Positions 51,788 to 60,545 of a stretch of 64,000 nt of DNA are shown one piece after another. The translations under genes were made by a program, and so were the position numbers. Within the stretch, counting starts at the first letter, position 1. Each line of letters opens with the position of its first letter. The notes beneath the pieces are model-generated. The model was not told the origin of the DNA. It was given only the letters and a program-made list of their open reading frames with translations, and searched no databases. This DNA is from Thalassobius sp. Cn5-15 (GTDB taxonomy: Bacteria > Pseudomonadota > Alphaproteobacteria > Rhodobacterales > Rhodobacteraceae), in the NCBI RefSeq assembly GCF_022347685.1, contig NZ_JAKRGF010000003.1, forward strand, positions 62,001-126,000. The letters run 5' to 3'.

Positions 51788-52351
51788 ATGTTCATTCAGA
51801 CCGAATCCACCCCGAACCCCGCAACGTTGAAATTCCTGCCCGGTCAGGCTGTTCTGGGCACCGGCACAGCCGATTTCCCCAGCGCAGAAGCCTCTGACGC
51901 ATCACCACTGGCGCAGCGCATTTTTGCGGTTTCCGGCATCACCGGCGTGTTCTTCGGCGCAGATTTCGTCACGGTGACCAAAGCAGAGGGTGTTGAATGG
52001 GATCATATCAAACCCGGCATTCTGGGTGCGATCATGGAGCACTTCCAGTCCGGCGATCCGGTTATGGCGGGTGAGGCCACCGCCGCCTCTGGCCACGCCG
52101 AACACACCGGCGAAGATGGCGAGATCGTCGATCAGATCAAGGAACTGCTGGACACCCGCGTGCGTCCTGCGGTGGCTCAGGATGGTGGTGACATCACCTT
52201 CCACGGGTTTGACCGCGGCGTTGTTTACCTGCACATGCAAGGCGCCTGCGCTGGTTGTCCATCCTCGACCCTGACGCTGAAAATGGGGATCGAGAACCTG
52301 CTGCGCCACTACATCCCCGAAGTGACAGAGGTACGCCCCGTTGCCGTCTGA
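51788..52351 (+). CDS. nfuA: NfuA-like Fe-S cluster carrier
   Basis: A 187-residue protein with an N-terminal NFU domain (MFIQTESTPNPATLKFLPGQ) and a C-terminal NifU-like domain. The cluster-binding cysteines are in GACAGCPSSTLTLKMGIENLL near residue 155 (CxxC), preceded by LDTRVRPAVAQDGGDI. It delivers Fe-S clusters to target proteins, especially under iron limitation or oxidative stress. The ICE-like box upstream implies Irr control. AGGA lies 9 bases before the ATG at 51788; the ATG at 51779 is less likely. tsaB overlaps its end. Confidence 0.93.
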   Translation: MFIQTESTPNPATLKFLPGQAVLGTGTADFPSAEASDASPLAQRIFAVSGITGVFFGADFVTVTKAEGVEWDHIKPGILGAIMEHFQSGDPVMAGEATAASGHAEHTGEDGEIVDQIKELLDTRVRPAVAQDGGDITFHGFDRGVVYLHMQGACAGCPSSTLTLKMGIENLLRHYIPEVTEVRPVAV

Positions 52352-52955
52352 CGCAGTGATACTGGGATTTGACACATCGGCCGCGCATTGCGCGGCCGCT
52401 TTGCTGTCAGGGGATCAGGTGCTGGCCAGCGCCCATGTTGAAATGTCGCGCGGGCAGGCCGAACACCTGATGCCGCTGTTGGAACAGGTGCTGGCAGAGG
52501 CTGGCAAGGCTTGGGGCGACCTCAACGCGATTGGCGTGGGCATCGGACCCGGCAATTTCACCGGCATTCGCATTTCAGTCTCTGCCGCCCGCGGTCTGGC
52601 GCTGGGATTGGGTATTCCGGCGATTGGGGTGAACAGTTTCGAGGCGCTGGCGCAAGATCCTGCCATAGGCATCAGCGCGGTGCCCGGCCCACGTGGGCAG
52701 GCGTATCTGTCCCCCGAAGGCGGCACGCCCTATCTGGCCACTGCGGATGAGATGCTGGACATCATGCAGGACGCCCCGCTGAAAACGCCACAGGCCGCCA
52801 CAATAGCGATCCAGATCGCGCAGGCCGCAGCACAAAAGCTGAGCAAGGATCCCAGCGGGCAGTTTGACGCCCCTGCCCCCCTTTACATCAAGGCCGCCGA
52901 TGCCGCGCCGCCACGTGATCCGGCGCCGACCATCCTGCCGGATGGTTCGGTCTGA
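52341..52955 (+). CDS. tsaB: tRNA t6A biosynthesis protein TsaB
   Basis: A 204-residue ASKHA-fold protein. ILGFDTSAAHCAAALLSG begins the domain, MSRGQAEHLMPLLEQVL near residue 35 and VGIGPGNFTGIRISVSAARGLALGLGIPAIGVNSFEAL near 66 are diagnostic. TsaB partners TsaD and TsaE to make threonylcarbamoyl-A37 in tRNA. The start is a TTG at 52341 overlapping nfuA by 11 bases, with GAGG 9 bases upstream; a GTG at 52356 is the alternative. rimI follows with a one-base overlap. Confidence 0.9.
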   Translation: MPSDAVILGFDTSAAHCAAALLSGDQVLASAHVEMSRGQAEHLMPLLEQVLAEAGKAWGDLNAIGVGIGPGNFTGIRISVSAARGLALGLGIPAIGVNSFEALAQDPAIGISAVPGPRGQAYLSPEGGTPYLATADEMLDIMQDAPLKTPQAATIAIQIAQAAAQKLSKDPSGQFDAPAPLYIKAADAAPPRDPAPTILPDGSV

Positions 52956-53377
52956 TGACCACCGAAGTTTACCCTGACGCGCTGGCACAGACGCACGCAC
53001 GTGCCTTCACCGATCAGCGTCCTTGGTCGGCGGTAGAAATCGCCGATCTGCTATCTTCGCGCCATGTGTTTCTCATCGGGGATACCACCAGCTTTGCCCT
53101 TGGCCGCGTGATCGCAGGGGAGGCCGAACTGCTGACCTTGGCCACAGACCCTGACGCACAGGGGGGCGGGTTGGGCCGGGCAACGCTGGCTACCTATCAC
53201 GCAACCGCGCAGGCGCGCGGCGCTGCGACCGCCTTCCTTGAGGTGGCCGAGACAAATATCGCAGCGATTCGACTATATGAAACCGCTGGCTATACGCGTG
53301 CTGCGTTGCGACCGGATTACTACCGGATGCAGAAAGGGCAAAGGGTCGCCGCAATCATCATGAACCGCATCCTATAA
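52955..53377 (+). CDS. rimI: GNAT acetyltransferase RimI-like
   Basis: A 140-residue GNAT enzyme. The acetyl-CoA loop is LATDPDAQGGGLGRATL near residue 62-78 and the C-terminal motif FLEVAETNIAAIRLYETAGYTRAALRPDYYR near 95-125 is typical of RimI, which acetylates the N terminus of ribosomal protein S18. The tsaB-rimI pairing supports the name. The family also includes other N-acetyltransferases. Confidence 0.87.
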   Translation: MTTEVYPDALAQTHARAFTDQRPWSAVEIADLLSSRHVFLIGDTTSFALGRVIAGEAELLTLATDPDAQGGGLGRATLATYHATAQARGAATAFLEVAETNIAAIRLYETAGYTRAALRPDYYRMQKGQRVAAIIMNRIL

Positions 53378-53398
53378 TAGCGAATCCCGTTGCACAGC

Positions 53399-53469
53399 CC
53401 CCTTTTGACCGAGTAGTCAAAGGGGAGCCCTCAGTTTCCTGTTGACCCTCACGTTAGGCTACGGCCTAA
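53399..53469. other. Two hairpins between rimI and the BMP transporter operon
   Basis: CCCCTTTTGAC (53399-53409) pairs with GTCAAAGGGG (53416-53425) with one bulge, 21 bases after rimI; it may be its terminator although no T run follows. TTAGGC and GCCTAA flank TACG at 53454-53469 in the probable leader or promoter of the transporter operon; role unknown. Confidence 0.4.
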
Positions 53470-53550
53470 ATCTGGATTGGACAGACCTGATCTGCTCATT
53501 TGCTGGAGGGCTAGGAAAAGCCCCCGCATTCAACATTATGGGAGAGTATT

Positions 53551-54555
53551 ATGACTCTGATGCAGAAGTTCCTCGGCGCTGCCGCCACTGTGGCCCTGAC
53601 CGCCGGTGCCGTGGCCGCTGAGCCCGCCCTGATTTTCGACCTGGGTGGCAAGTTTGACAAATCCTTCAACGAAGCAGCCTTTACCGGTGCATCCCGTTGG
53701 GCCGAAGAGACTGGCGGCAAATTCTTTGAGATCGAACTGCAATCCGAAGCCCAGCGTGAGCAAGCCCTGCGCCGTTTTGCCGAAGCGGGCGCCAACCCGG
53801 TCATCACCACCGGTTTCGCCTTTGCAACCCCGGTTGAAGCTGTCGCCGGCGACTATCCCGACACCAAATTCGTCAACATCGACGGCTGGCTGCCTGAAGT
53901 TCCGGGCAACGTACAACTGGTGGGTTTTCAAGAGCATGAAGGCTCCTATCTGGTCGGTATGATGGCCGCGATGGCGTCGAAATCCGGCACCGTTGGCTTC
54001 ATCGGTGGCATGGACATCCCGCTGATCCGTCACTTTGGCTGTGGCTACGCGCAAGGCGCGAAGGCCGTAAACCCCGACATCACCGTGATCACCAACATGA
54101 CCGGCACCACCCCCGCCGCATGGAACGATCCGGTAAAAGGCTCTGAGTTGACCAAAGCACAGATCAGCCAAGGTGCAGACGTTGTTTATGCCGCGGCAGG
54201 CGGCACCGGCGTTGGTGTTCTGCAGACCGCGGCGGATGAAAACATCCTGTCGATCGGCGTGGACAGCAACCAGAACCACCTGCACTCGGGCAAGGTTCTG
54301 ACCTCGATGCTGAAACGCGTGGACGTTGCCGTTTATAACGCGATGAAAGCGGGCGAAGGTCTGGAAACTGGCGGCTTCACCATTCTGGGTCTGGCCGATG
54401 AGGGTGTTGGCGTCGCGATGGACGAACACAACGCCGCGCTGATCACCGACGACATGAAGGCCGCCGTAGAAGAAGCGCGCGCCAAGATCATTTCCGGCGA
54501 TCTGAAAGTCGAAGCCTACTACACCAACGACAGCTGCCCGGTTCACAAATTCTAA
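53551..54555 (+). CDS. BMP-family ABC transporter substrate-binding protein
   Basis: A 334-residue periplasmic protein of the basic membrane protein (BMP/PnrA/BmpA) family, with a signal peptide ending near residue 22 (AVAA). GGKFDKSFNEAAFTGASRW near residue 30, VGFIGGMDIPLIRHFGCGYAQGAKAVNPD near 148 and VYAAAGGTGVGVLQTA near 212 are family hallmarks; the SFNE stretch contacts nucleosides in PnrA. It should bind purine nucleosides or related compounds for the ABC system that follows. A hairpin after it may raise its level over the other subunits. Confidence 0.92.
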   Translation: MTLMQKFLGAAATVALTAGAVAAEPALIFDLGGKFDKSFNEAAFTGASRWAEETGGKFFEIELQSEAQREQALRRFAEAGANPVITTGFAFATPVEAVAGDYPDTKFVNIDGWLPEVPGNVQLVGFQEHEGSYLVGMMAAMASKSGTVGFIGGMDIPLIRHFGCGYAQGAKAVNPDITVITNMTGTTPAAWNDPVKGSELTKAQISQGADVVYAAAGGTGVGVLQTAADENILSIGVDSNQNHLHSGKVLTSMLKRVDVAVYNAMKAGEGLETGGFTILGLADEGVGVAMDEHNAALITDDMKAAVEEARAKIISGDLKVEAYYTNDSCPVHKF

Positions 54556-54582
54556 TCCGGCACCTATCGTCAAAGATCAGGG

Positions 54583-54611
54583 GGCCGCGCCAGATCGGCG
54601 CGGCCTTCTGT
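54583..54611 (+). terminator. Hairpin between the binding protein gene and the rest of the operon
   Basis: GGCCGCGCC and GGCGCGGCC pair over 9 bp around five bases and run into TTCTGTT. It is likely an attenuating terminator or RNA-stabilising stem that favours the binding protein. Confidence 0.7.
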
Positions 54612-54625
54612 TATAGGGAAATCAG

Positions 54626-54991
54626 ATGACACATCCCCTAGACCAGTTTTTTGCCGCTTGGCGCAAGGATGATGCCGATGCGCAGGGTAGCGCCCAACGG
54701 GCCGCTCTGTCCGCCGTCTTGTCGCCCAACTGCACCTATGCCGATCCCAACACCCCTGCCCCGCTGGTGGGTGCAGAGGCGGTGATCGACTATGTTTCAA
54801 TGTTTTCCATCCAGATGCCCGGCGCAGCCGCCCGTGTTCTCACAGTTGACACACATCATGGATTTGCCCGCGCCACGGTGGATTTCATCAATAATGAGAC
54901 CGTGCTGATGCGCGGTCAGTATTTTGCCGAACTGGAGGGGGGGACATTATCCCGACTGGTCGGTTTTACCGGAATGGGGGACAATCAGTGA
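54626..54991 (+). CDS. SnoaL/NTF2-like protein inside the transporter operon
   Basis: A 121-residue protein with an NTF2/SnoaL-like pattern: LDQFFAAWRKDDAD near residue 5, SAVLSPNCTYADPNTPAPLVGAEAVIDYVSMFS near 30-62 and RGQYFAELEGGTLSRLVGF near 98. Such folds are small-molecule binding or isomerase domains. Its TGA overlaps the GTG of the ABC ATPase, so it belongs to the transporter operon, yet it is not a transporter component. Function unknown; perhaps it acts on the imported compound. Confidence 0.75.
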   Translation: MTHPLDQFFAAWRKDDADAQGSAQRAALSAVLSPNCTYADPNTPAPLVGAEAVIDYVSMFSIQMPGAAARVLTVDTHHGFARATVDFINNETVLMRGQYFAELEGGTLSRLVGFTGMGDNQ

Positions 54992-56529
54992 CGTCAGCAC
55001 CGGCCATCGAACTCAAAGGTATCTCCAAGGCCTTTGGCCCTGTCCAGGCAAACAAGGACATCTCGATCTCAGTCCAGCCGGGAACAATCCACGGCATTAT
55101 CGGGGAAAACGGCGCAGGGAAATCGACCCTGATGTCGATCCTCTACGGCTTCTACAAGGCGGATGCGGGTGAGATTTACATCAAGGGTCAGAAAACCCAA
55201 ATCACCGACAGTCAGGCGGCGATTGCGGCCGGCATCGGTATGGTGTTCCAGCACTTCAAGCTGGTGGAAAACTTCACCGTGCTGGAAAACATCGTACTAG
55301 GCGCCGAAGATGGTGCTTTACTGCGCCCCTCGCTACGCAAAGCCCGCAAAGAGCTGCGCCATCTGGCCGAAGAATATGAGTTGAACGTCAATCCTGACAC
55401 TTTGATTGAAAACCTCTCGGTCGGGCATCAGCAGCGGGTGGAGATCCTGAAAGCGCTTTATCGCAAAGCCGACATCCTCATCCTTGATGAGCCCACCGGC
55501 GTTTTGACCCCAGCAGAGGCCGATCAGCTGTTCCGCATCCTCGACCGCCTGCGTGACGAGGGCAAGACCATCATCCTGATCACCCACAAACTGCGAGAAA
55601 TTATGGACACCACCGACACCGTCAGTGTGATGCGTCGGGGCCAGATGACCGCCACGGTGAAAACCGCTGAAACAGACCCAGAACAGCTGGCCGAGCTGAT
55701 GGTTGGCCGCAAGGTTCTGTTACAGGTGGAAAAGGCACCAGCCCAGCCTGCCCAAACCATTTTAGAGGTGGAGAACCTCTCCGTCACCGATGATAACGGC
55801 GTTGAGCGCCTGAAGAACGTATCGCTCAACATCCGCGCGGGTGAAATCCTCGGCATTGCCGGTGTGGCAGGGAATGGTCAATCGGAATTGATGGAGGTTC
55901 TGGGCGGCATGATCACAGGTCAGGGGACTGTGCGCCTGAACGGTGATGCGCTAGACTTGACTGGCAAGCATTCCGATGGCCGCTCGCGTCGTGCGCGTGG
56001 CATTGCCCACGTACCGGAGGATCGTCAGAGCGAAGGTCTGATCATGGATTTCCACGCTTGGGAAAACGTCGCCTTCGGCTATCATCACGATGCGAAGTAT
56101 CAGAAGAACGCCCTGTTCATGGACAACGCTGCCTTGCGGGCCGACACACAGGCCAAGATGGACAAGTTCGACGTGCGTCCGCCGCTGCCGTGGCTGGCGG
56201 CGAAAAATTTCTCTGGTGGCAACCAGCAGAAAATCGTTGTCGCGCGAGAGATTGAGCGGAACCCCGACCTCTTGCTGATTGGTCAGCCGACCCGTGGTGT
56301 CGACATCGGCGCGATTGAGTTCATCCACAAACAAATCATCGAGCTGCGTGATCAGGGCAAGGCGATCCTCCTCGTCTCGGTCGAACTGGATGAGATCATG
56401 TCGCTGTCAGACCGCATCGCGGTGATGTTTGATGGCGAGATCATGGGCGAGCGCCTGCCCCAAGACACCAACGCACAAGAACTGGGCCTGCTGATGGCTG
56501 GCGTGACCGCAAGTGAAGGAGCGGCCTGA
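54988..56529 (+). CDS. ABC transporter ATPase, nucleoside type (two NBDs)
   Basis: A 513-residue double ATPase. Domain 1 has Walker A GENGAGKSTLMSILYG near residue 40, signature LSVGHQQRVEILKALYR near 142 and Walker B ILILDEPTGVLTP near 163. Domain 2 has a degenerate Walker A GVAGNGQSELMEVLGG near 292 and the signature FSGGNQQKIVVAREIER near 408. This is the build of sugar/nucleoside importers such as YufO/NupA. Start is GTG at 54988, overlapping the SnoaL-like stop. Its own TGA overlaps the next ATG by one base. Confidence 0.93.
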   Translation: MTSAPAIELKGISKAFGPVQANKDISISVQPGTIHGIIGENGAGKSTLMSILYGFYKADAGEIYIKGQKTQITDSQAAIAAGIGMVFQHFKLVENFTVLENIVLGAEDGALLRPSLRKARKELRHLAEEYELNVNPDTLIENLSVGHQQRVEILKALYRKADILILDEPTGVLTPAEADQLFRILDRLRDEGKTIILITHKLREIMDTTDTVSVMRRGQMTATVKTAETDPEQLAELMVGRKVLLQVEKAPAQPAQTILEVENLSVTDDNGVERLKNVSLNIRAGEILGIAGVAGNGQSELMEVLGGMITGQGTVRLNGDALDLTGKHSDGRSRRARGIAHVPEDRQSEGLIMDFHAWENVAFGYHHDAKYQKNALFMDNAALRADTQAKMDKFDVRPPLPWLAAKNFSGGNQQKIVVAREIERNPDLLLIGQPTRGVDIGAIEFIHKQIIELRDQGKAILLVSVELDEIMSLSDRIAVMFDGEIMGERLPQDTNAQELGLLMAGVTASEGAA

Positions 56530-57626
56530 TGGATAAGATGCCTAAGTGGGCCGATGTGGTCCTGATCCCGCTGATTTCTCTTATTCTGGCGACGGCGATT
56601 TCTGCACTGGTGATCCTGGCCATCGGCGAGGACCCGATTGAGGCGGTAAAACTGATGGTGCAGGGCGCGCTGGGCTCCAGCAACGGCTGGGGCTACACGC
56701 TGTATTACGCAACCAACTTCATGTTCACCGGCCTTGCGGTGGCGATTGCCTTCCATGCCAGCCTGTTCAACATCGGTGGCGAAGGTCAGGCGATGCTGGG
56801 CGGTCTGGGCGTCGCGCTGATCTGCCTGTTCATCCCATGGCCGCATTGGTCAATCGCCCTCATCGCAGCCTCCGGCGGGGCGGCACTCTTTGGCGCAGCA
56901 TGGGCGCTGATACCCGCTTACCTGCAGGTGCGGCGCGGCAGCCACGTGGTGATCACCACCATCATGTTCAACTTTATCGCCTTTTCGCTGCTGAACTACG
57001 TGCTGGTAAACCAGTTGCGCCCCCCACGCGCGATGGATCCGGCATCGGCGAAGTTCCCAGAGTCAACACATTTGCCCAGTCTGCATGACATTCTGGGCAC
57101 TGTCGGGATTGAGTTTTCCAAACACGCCCCCGCCAACATCAGTCTGCTGATCGCCATTGCCGCCTGTATCGGCGTCTGGGCGCTGATATGGCGCACCCGT
57201 TTCGGGTTTGAATTGCGTGCCTTCGGGAAATCTGAAAGCGCGGCGCGCTACGCAGGTATTTCGCCATTCAAAATCACCATCGTAACCATGCTGATTTCCG
57301 GCGGTCTGGCAGGGATGATGGCGATCAACAACGTGATGGGTGAAAGCGAACGACTGGTCCTGAACGCGGTGGAAGGCGCCGGTTTCATCGGTATCGCCGT
57401 GTCACTGATGGGCCGCAACCACCCGTTCGGAGTATTTCTGGCCGCGATCCTCTTTGGCTTCCTCTATCAGGGCGGCGCGGAACTGGCGCTGTGGACCAAT
57501 ATCCCACGCGAGCTGATCGTCGTCATTCAGGCGCTGGTCATCCTGTTCACTGGGGCGCTGGACAATATGGTGCGGATGCCACTGGAACGGGTTTTCCTAG
57601 CCCTCAACACTAGAAAGGAGGGCTGA
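56529..57626 (+). CDS. ABC transporter permease, nucleoside type (subunit 1)
   Basis: A 365-residue membrane protein of the BPD_transp_2 family, partner of BMP-type systems (YufP/NupB-like). It has about eight to ten hydrophobic segments and the family stretches YYATNFMFTGLAVAIAFHASLFNIGGEGQAMLGGLG near residues 58-95 and RAFGKSESAARYAGISPFKITIVTMLISGGLAGMMAINNVMG near 232-273. With the next gene it forms the channel. Confidence 0.93.
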   Translation: MDKMPKWADVVLIPLISLILATAISALVILAIGEDPIEAVKLMVQGALGSSNGWGYTLYYATNFMFTGLAVAIAFHASLFNIGGEGQAMLGGLGVALICLFIPWPHWSIALIAASGGAALFGAAWALIPAYLQVRRGSHVVITTIMFNFIAFSLLNYVLVNQLRPPRAMDPASAKFPESTHLPSLHDILGTVGIEFSKHAPANISLLIAIAACIGVWALIWRTRFGFELRAFGKSESAARYAGISPFKITIVTMLISGGLAGMMAINNVMGESERLVLNAVEGAGFIGIAVSLMGRNHPFGVFLAAILFGFLYQGGAELALWTNIPRELIVVIQALVILFTGALDNMVRMPLERVFLALNTRKEG

Positions 57627-57630
57627 GCAC

Positions 57631-58641
57631 ATGGCATTCCTTGATCTGATCCAACTCTTCGACACAACCATCCGTCTGGCTACGCCGCTGCTGCTGGCCT
57701 GTCTGGCGGGCCTCTATTCAGAACGCGCCGGCATTTTCGATATTGGACTAGAAGGCAAGATGCTGGCCGCCGCCTTCTTCTCGGCGGCGATTGCCTACAG
57801 CATGGGGTCCGTCTGGATGGGCCTTCTGGCAGGCATCAGTATTTCGCTGGTGCTGTCGGGTATCCACGGCCTTGCCTCGATCACCTTCCGCGGCAACCAG
57901 CTAATCTCTGGCCTCGCGATCACCATGCTGGCAAGCGGGATGACCGTTCTGGTCGCGCAAAGCTGGTTTGCCCAAGGTGGGCGCACGCCGTCCCTCACAG
58001 ATGACAGCCGTTTCATTGGCATTGAGCTACCCTTCGCGATCGGCCCGACAGAGGCAGAGGCTGCAGGCCGCCCGCTGTCGCAATTGATCGCAGAGGCGGG
58101 TCCGCTTCAGCAGATCTATTCAGAGCTGATCTCTGGTCACTCGATCCTTGTCTATATCGCCTTTGCACTGGTGCCGCTGACGTGGTGGGTGCTCTACGCC
58201 ACCCGTTTCGGCCTGCGCCTGCGGGCTGTTGGAGAAAACCCCGCATCTGTTGACACAGCCGGTGTGTCTGTCGTCGGCCTGCGCTATGCGGCGGTGATGA
58301 TCTGCGGCGTCCTCTGCGGCATTGCGGGCGCCTATCTGGCCACCGCGCTTCAGGCAGGCTTCGTCAAGGATATGACCGCAGGGCGCGGCTATATCGCCCT
58401 GGCGGCACTGATCTTTGCCAAATGGCGGCCTTGGTACGCGCTATCCGCGACCCTGCTGTTCGGCCTGTTTCAGGCGCTGGAACTGCGCCCTGACATGATC
58501 GAAAACGTCACTGGCGTTGCCGTTCAGGCACAGCTGTTGGGCGCGCTACCCTATATCCTGACGGTGGTGATCCTCGCTGGTTTTGTTGGCAAGGCGATCC
58601 CACCACGTGCCGGTGGGCAACCCTACGTGAAGGAACGCTAA
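57631..58641 (+). CDS. ABC transporter permease, nucleoside type (subunit 2)
   Basis: A 336-residue permease, YufQ/NupC-like. It opens DTTIRLATPLLLACLAGLYSERAGIFDIGLEGKMLAAAFFSA and has RAVGENPASVDTAGVSVVGLRYAAVMICGVLCGIAGAYLA near residues 197-236 and MTAGRGYIALAALIFAKWRPW near 248. AGGAGGG precedes the ATG at 57631. It is the last gene of the BMP operon; a strong terminator follows. Confidence 0.93.
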   Translation: MAFLDLIQLFDTTIRLATPLLLACLAGLYSERAGIFDIGLEGKMLAAAFFSAAIAYSMGSVWMGLLAGISISLVLSGIHGLASITFRGNQLISGLAITMLASGMTVLVAQSWFAQGGRTPSLTDDSRFIGIELPFAIGPTEAEAAGRPLSQLIAEAGPLQQIYSELISGHSILVYIAFALVPLTWWVLYATRFGLRLRAVGENPASVDTAGVSVVGLRYAAVMICGVLCGIAGAYLATALQAGFVKDMTAGRGYIALAALIFAKWRPWYALSATLLFGLFQALELRPDMIENVTGVAVQAQLLGALPYILTVVILAGFVGKAIPPRAGGQPYVKER

Positions 58642-58667
58642 ACACGCCCCCCCATCCCAAAGACAGC

Positions 58668-58702
58668 AGCCCGGACGGTTCCAACCGCCCGGGCTATATT
58701 TT
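58668..58702 (+). terminator. Terminator of the BMP transporter operon
   Basis: Thirteen-base arms beginning AGCCCGGAC and ending GCCCGGGCT pair with one mismatch around CC, and ATATTTT follows. It lies 27 bases after the second permease gene. Confidence 0.83.
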
Positions 58703-58734
58703 CGTTCACTGTCACCAAACATCCCATGGTGAAT

Positions 58735-58755
58735 TGGGTCATATCATATGACCCA
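58735..58755. promoter_or_regulatory. Perfect palindrome upstream of the TSUP exporter
   Basis: TGGGTCATAT and ATATGACCCA flank a single C, 91 bases before the TSUP start. Perfect arms of 10 bp outside any gene are best read as an operator for a dimeric regulator. No regulator is encoded beside it. Confidence 0.55.
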
Positions 58756-58845
58756 TAAGGGCGGCAGCGCCCCTCCAGCAACACCTGCGTCAAAATTTCA
58801 CAGCTTTCCCTTGCGAGAACGACCAAGCTCACGCTAGGAAAACAT

Positions 58846-59772
58846 ATGCAGTTCTACCTCCCCATCGCCGAGGTTTCGGTAAACATTTTCCTGTTGTTCG
58901 GACTTGGTGGGCTTGTGGGGGTCTTATCCGGCATTTTCGGCGTTGGTGGCGGGTTTCTGATCACGCCTTTGCTGTTTTTTGTCGGCATCCCGCCTGCGGT
59001 CGCGGTGGCCACATCAGCCAATCAGATCGTTGCCTCCTCTGTCTCTGGCCTCTTTGCGCACTTAAAACGCAAGACAGTAGACCTGAAAATGGGCACCTAC
59101 CTTCTGGCCGGTGGTCTTGTCGGATCAGCACTTGGCATCTTGCTGTTCAACTATCTGAAATCTCTGGGCCAAGTCGATCTACTGGTGCAGCTCTGCTATG
59201 TTGTCTTCCTTGGCATTATCGGCGGGCTGATGTTCATAGAAAGCCTGCGTGCCATTCGTCGCGCCCGCAAGGCAGGCGGCGCACGCCGCAAGCGCAGCCA
59301 GCACAATTGGGTGCATGGTCTGCCGTTCAAGATCCGCTTTCGCGCCTCTGGCCTCTATATCTCTGTCATTCCGGTGTTACTGGTCGGTGCCGCCGTTGGG
59401 GTTCTGTCGGCGGTGATGGGCGTTGGGGGTGGGTTTATCATGGTCCCTGCGATGATCTATATCCTTGGCATGCCGACCAAAGTGGTTGTCGGCACCTCGC
59501 TGTTTCAGATTATCTTTGTTGCCGGTTTCAACACGCTACTGCACGCGATCACCAACAAAACTGTGGACCTGCCGCTGGCCCTGTTCCTGTTGATCGGCGG
59601 CGTCATCGGGGCCCAGTTTGGCAGTTCCATCGGGGTTAAGCTGAAGGCAGAGACACTGCGCATCCTGCTCGCGCTTCTCGTGCTGTCGGTCTGTGGCAAG
59701 ATTGCTCTGGACCTGCTGTTGGAACCACGAGAGCTTTATTCCATCAGCCGCGTTGCGGCAGGGGGGCGGTGA
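58846..59772 (+). CDS. TSUP-family exporter (TauE/SafE)
   Basis: A 308-residue membrane protein with about eight segments and the two TSUP half-repeats: VGVLSGIFGVGGGFLITPLLFFVGIPPAVAVATSANQI near residue 23 and VGVLSAVMGVGGGFIMVPAMIYILGMPTKVVVGTSLFQI near 185. TSUP proteins export sulfite, sulfoacetate, or other organosulfonates. A basic loop RRARKAGGARRKRSQ lies between the halves. The next gene overlaps its stop by one base, so the pair is made together. Confidence 0.92.
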   Translation: MQFYLPIAEVSVNIFLLFGLGGLVGVLSGIFGVGGGFLITPLLFFVGIPPAVAVATSANQIVASSVSGLFAHLKRKTVDLKMGTYLLAGGLVGSALGILLFNYLKSLGQVDLLVQLCYVVFLGIIGGLMFIESLRAIRRARKAGGARRKRSQHNWVHGLPFKIRFRASGLYISVIPVLLVGAAVGVLSAVMGVGGGFIMVPAMIYILGMPTKVVVGTSLFQIIFVAGFNTLLHAITNKTVDLPLALFLLIGGVIGAQFGSSIGVKLKAETLRILLALLVLSVCGKIALDLLLEPRELYSISRVAAGGR

Positions 59773-60536
59773 TGCGCTGGCTCATTTCGCTGATCACGCT
59801 GCTCACCCTCACCTTCGCCGCGCAGGCCGAGGAAGCGATCGTGCTCGGCCTCAGTCAGGACCAGGTGGCAATCACCGCGCAGTTTGATGGCTCCGATATC
59901 CTGATCTTCGGCGCGGTGAAACGTGAAGTGGCGATCCCTGAGAGCGATCTGAACGTCATCATCGCCATCGAAGGTCCCACTGGCCCTGTCGAGGTCCGCC
60001 GCAAAGAGCGCCGGTTTGGCATCTGGATGAACGGCGCGACACTGGAGGTGGAGCGCGCACCGGCCTTCTACGCGGTGGCTTCCTCCGCCCCGCTGGAGGA
60101 TATTCTGCGCCGGATCGAAAACGAACGCTACGCCATTACCATAGACAAGGCGATCCAGTCGGTCAGCGCCACTGTCGCCTTTGGTAACACACAGGCCTTT
60201 ACCGATGCCCTGATGCGGATTCAGGCCAATAACGGATCCTACCAACTGTTGGAGGATGCGGTAAAAGTGGATCAGCAAACGCTGTTCCGCGCCTCTATCG
60301 CACTGCCATCCAACCTGACAGAGGGCGATTATAACGCGCGGATTTTCCTGCTGCGCGACGGCAATGTAGTAGCGGATATGACAACGATAATTGACGTGCG
60401 CAAGGTCGGGCTGGAACGGTTCCTATTCAATCTGGCCCAAGATCAGGCACCGATTTATGGATTGTTGTCGATCGTGATTGCGGTGTTCTGCGGCTGGGGT
60501 GCCTCTGCCCTGTTCCGACTGATCCGTGACGGCTAA
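59772..60536 (+). CDS. TIGR02186-type membrane-anchored periplasmic protein
   Basis: A 254-residue protein that I assign to the TIGR02186 family of unknown function. It has a signal peptide ending near residue 19 (AAQA), a periplasmic part starting EEAIVLGLSQDQVAITAQFDGSDILIFGAVKRE, and a C-terminal membrane segment GLLSIVIAVFCGWGASALF. The family occurs beside TSUP transporters in Rhodobacterales, and here the genes overlap by one base, so it is probably a partner of the exporter. The ATG at 59772 is used, not the GTG one codon earlier. Confidence 0.85.
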   Translation: MRWLISLITLLTLTFAAQAEEAIVLGLSQDQVAITAQFDGSDILIFGAVKREVAIPESDLNVIIAIEGPTGPVEVRRKERRFGIWMNGATLEVERAPAFYAVASSAPLEDILRRIENERYAITIDKAIQSVSATVAFGNTQAFTDALMRIQANNGSYQLLEDAVKVDQQTLFRASIALPSNLTEGDYNARIFLLRDGNVVADMTTIIDVRKVGLERFLFNLAQDQAPIYGLLSIVIAVFCGWGASALFRLIRDG

Positions 60537-60545
60537 AGCAACGCG

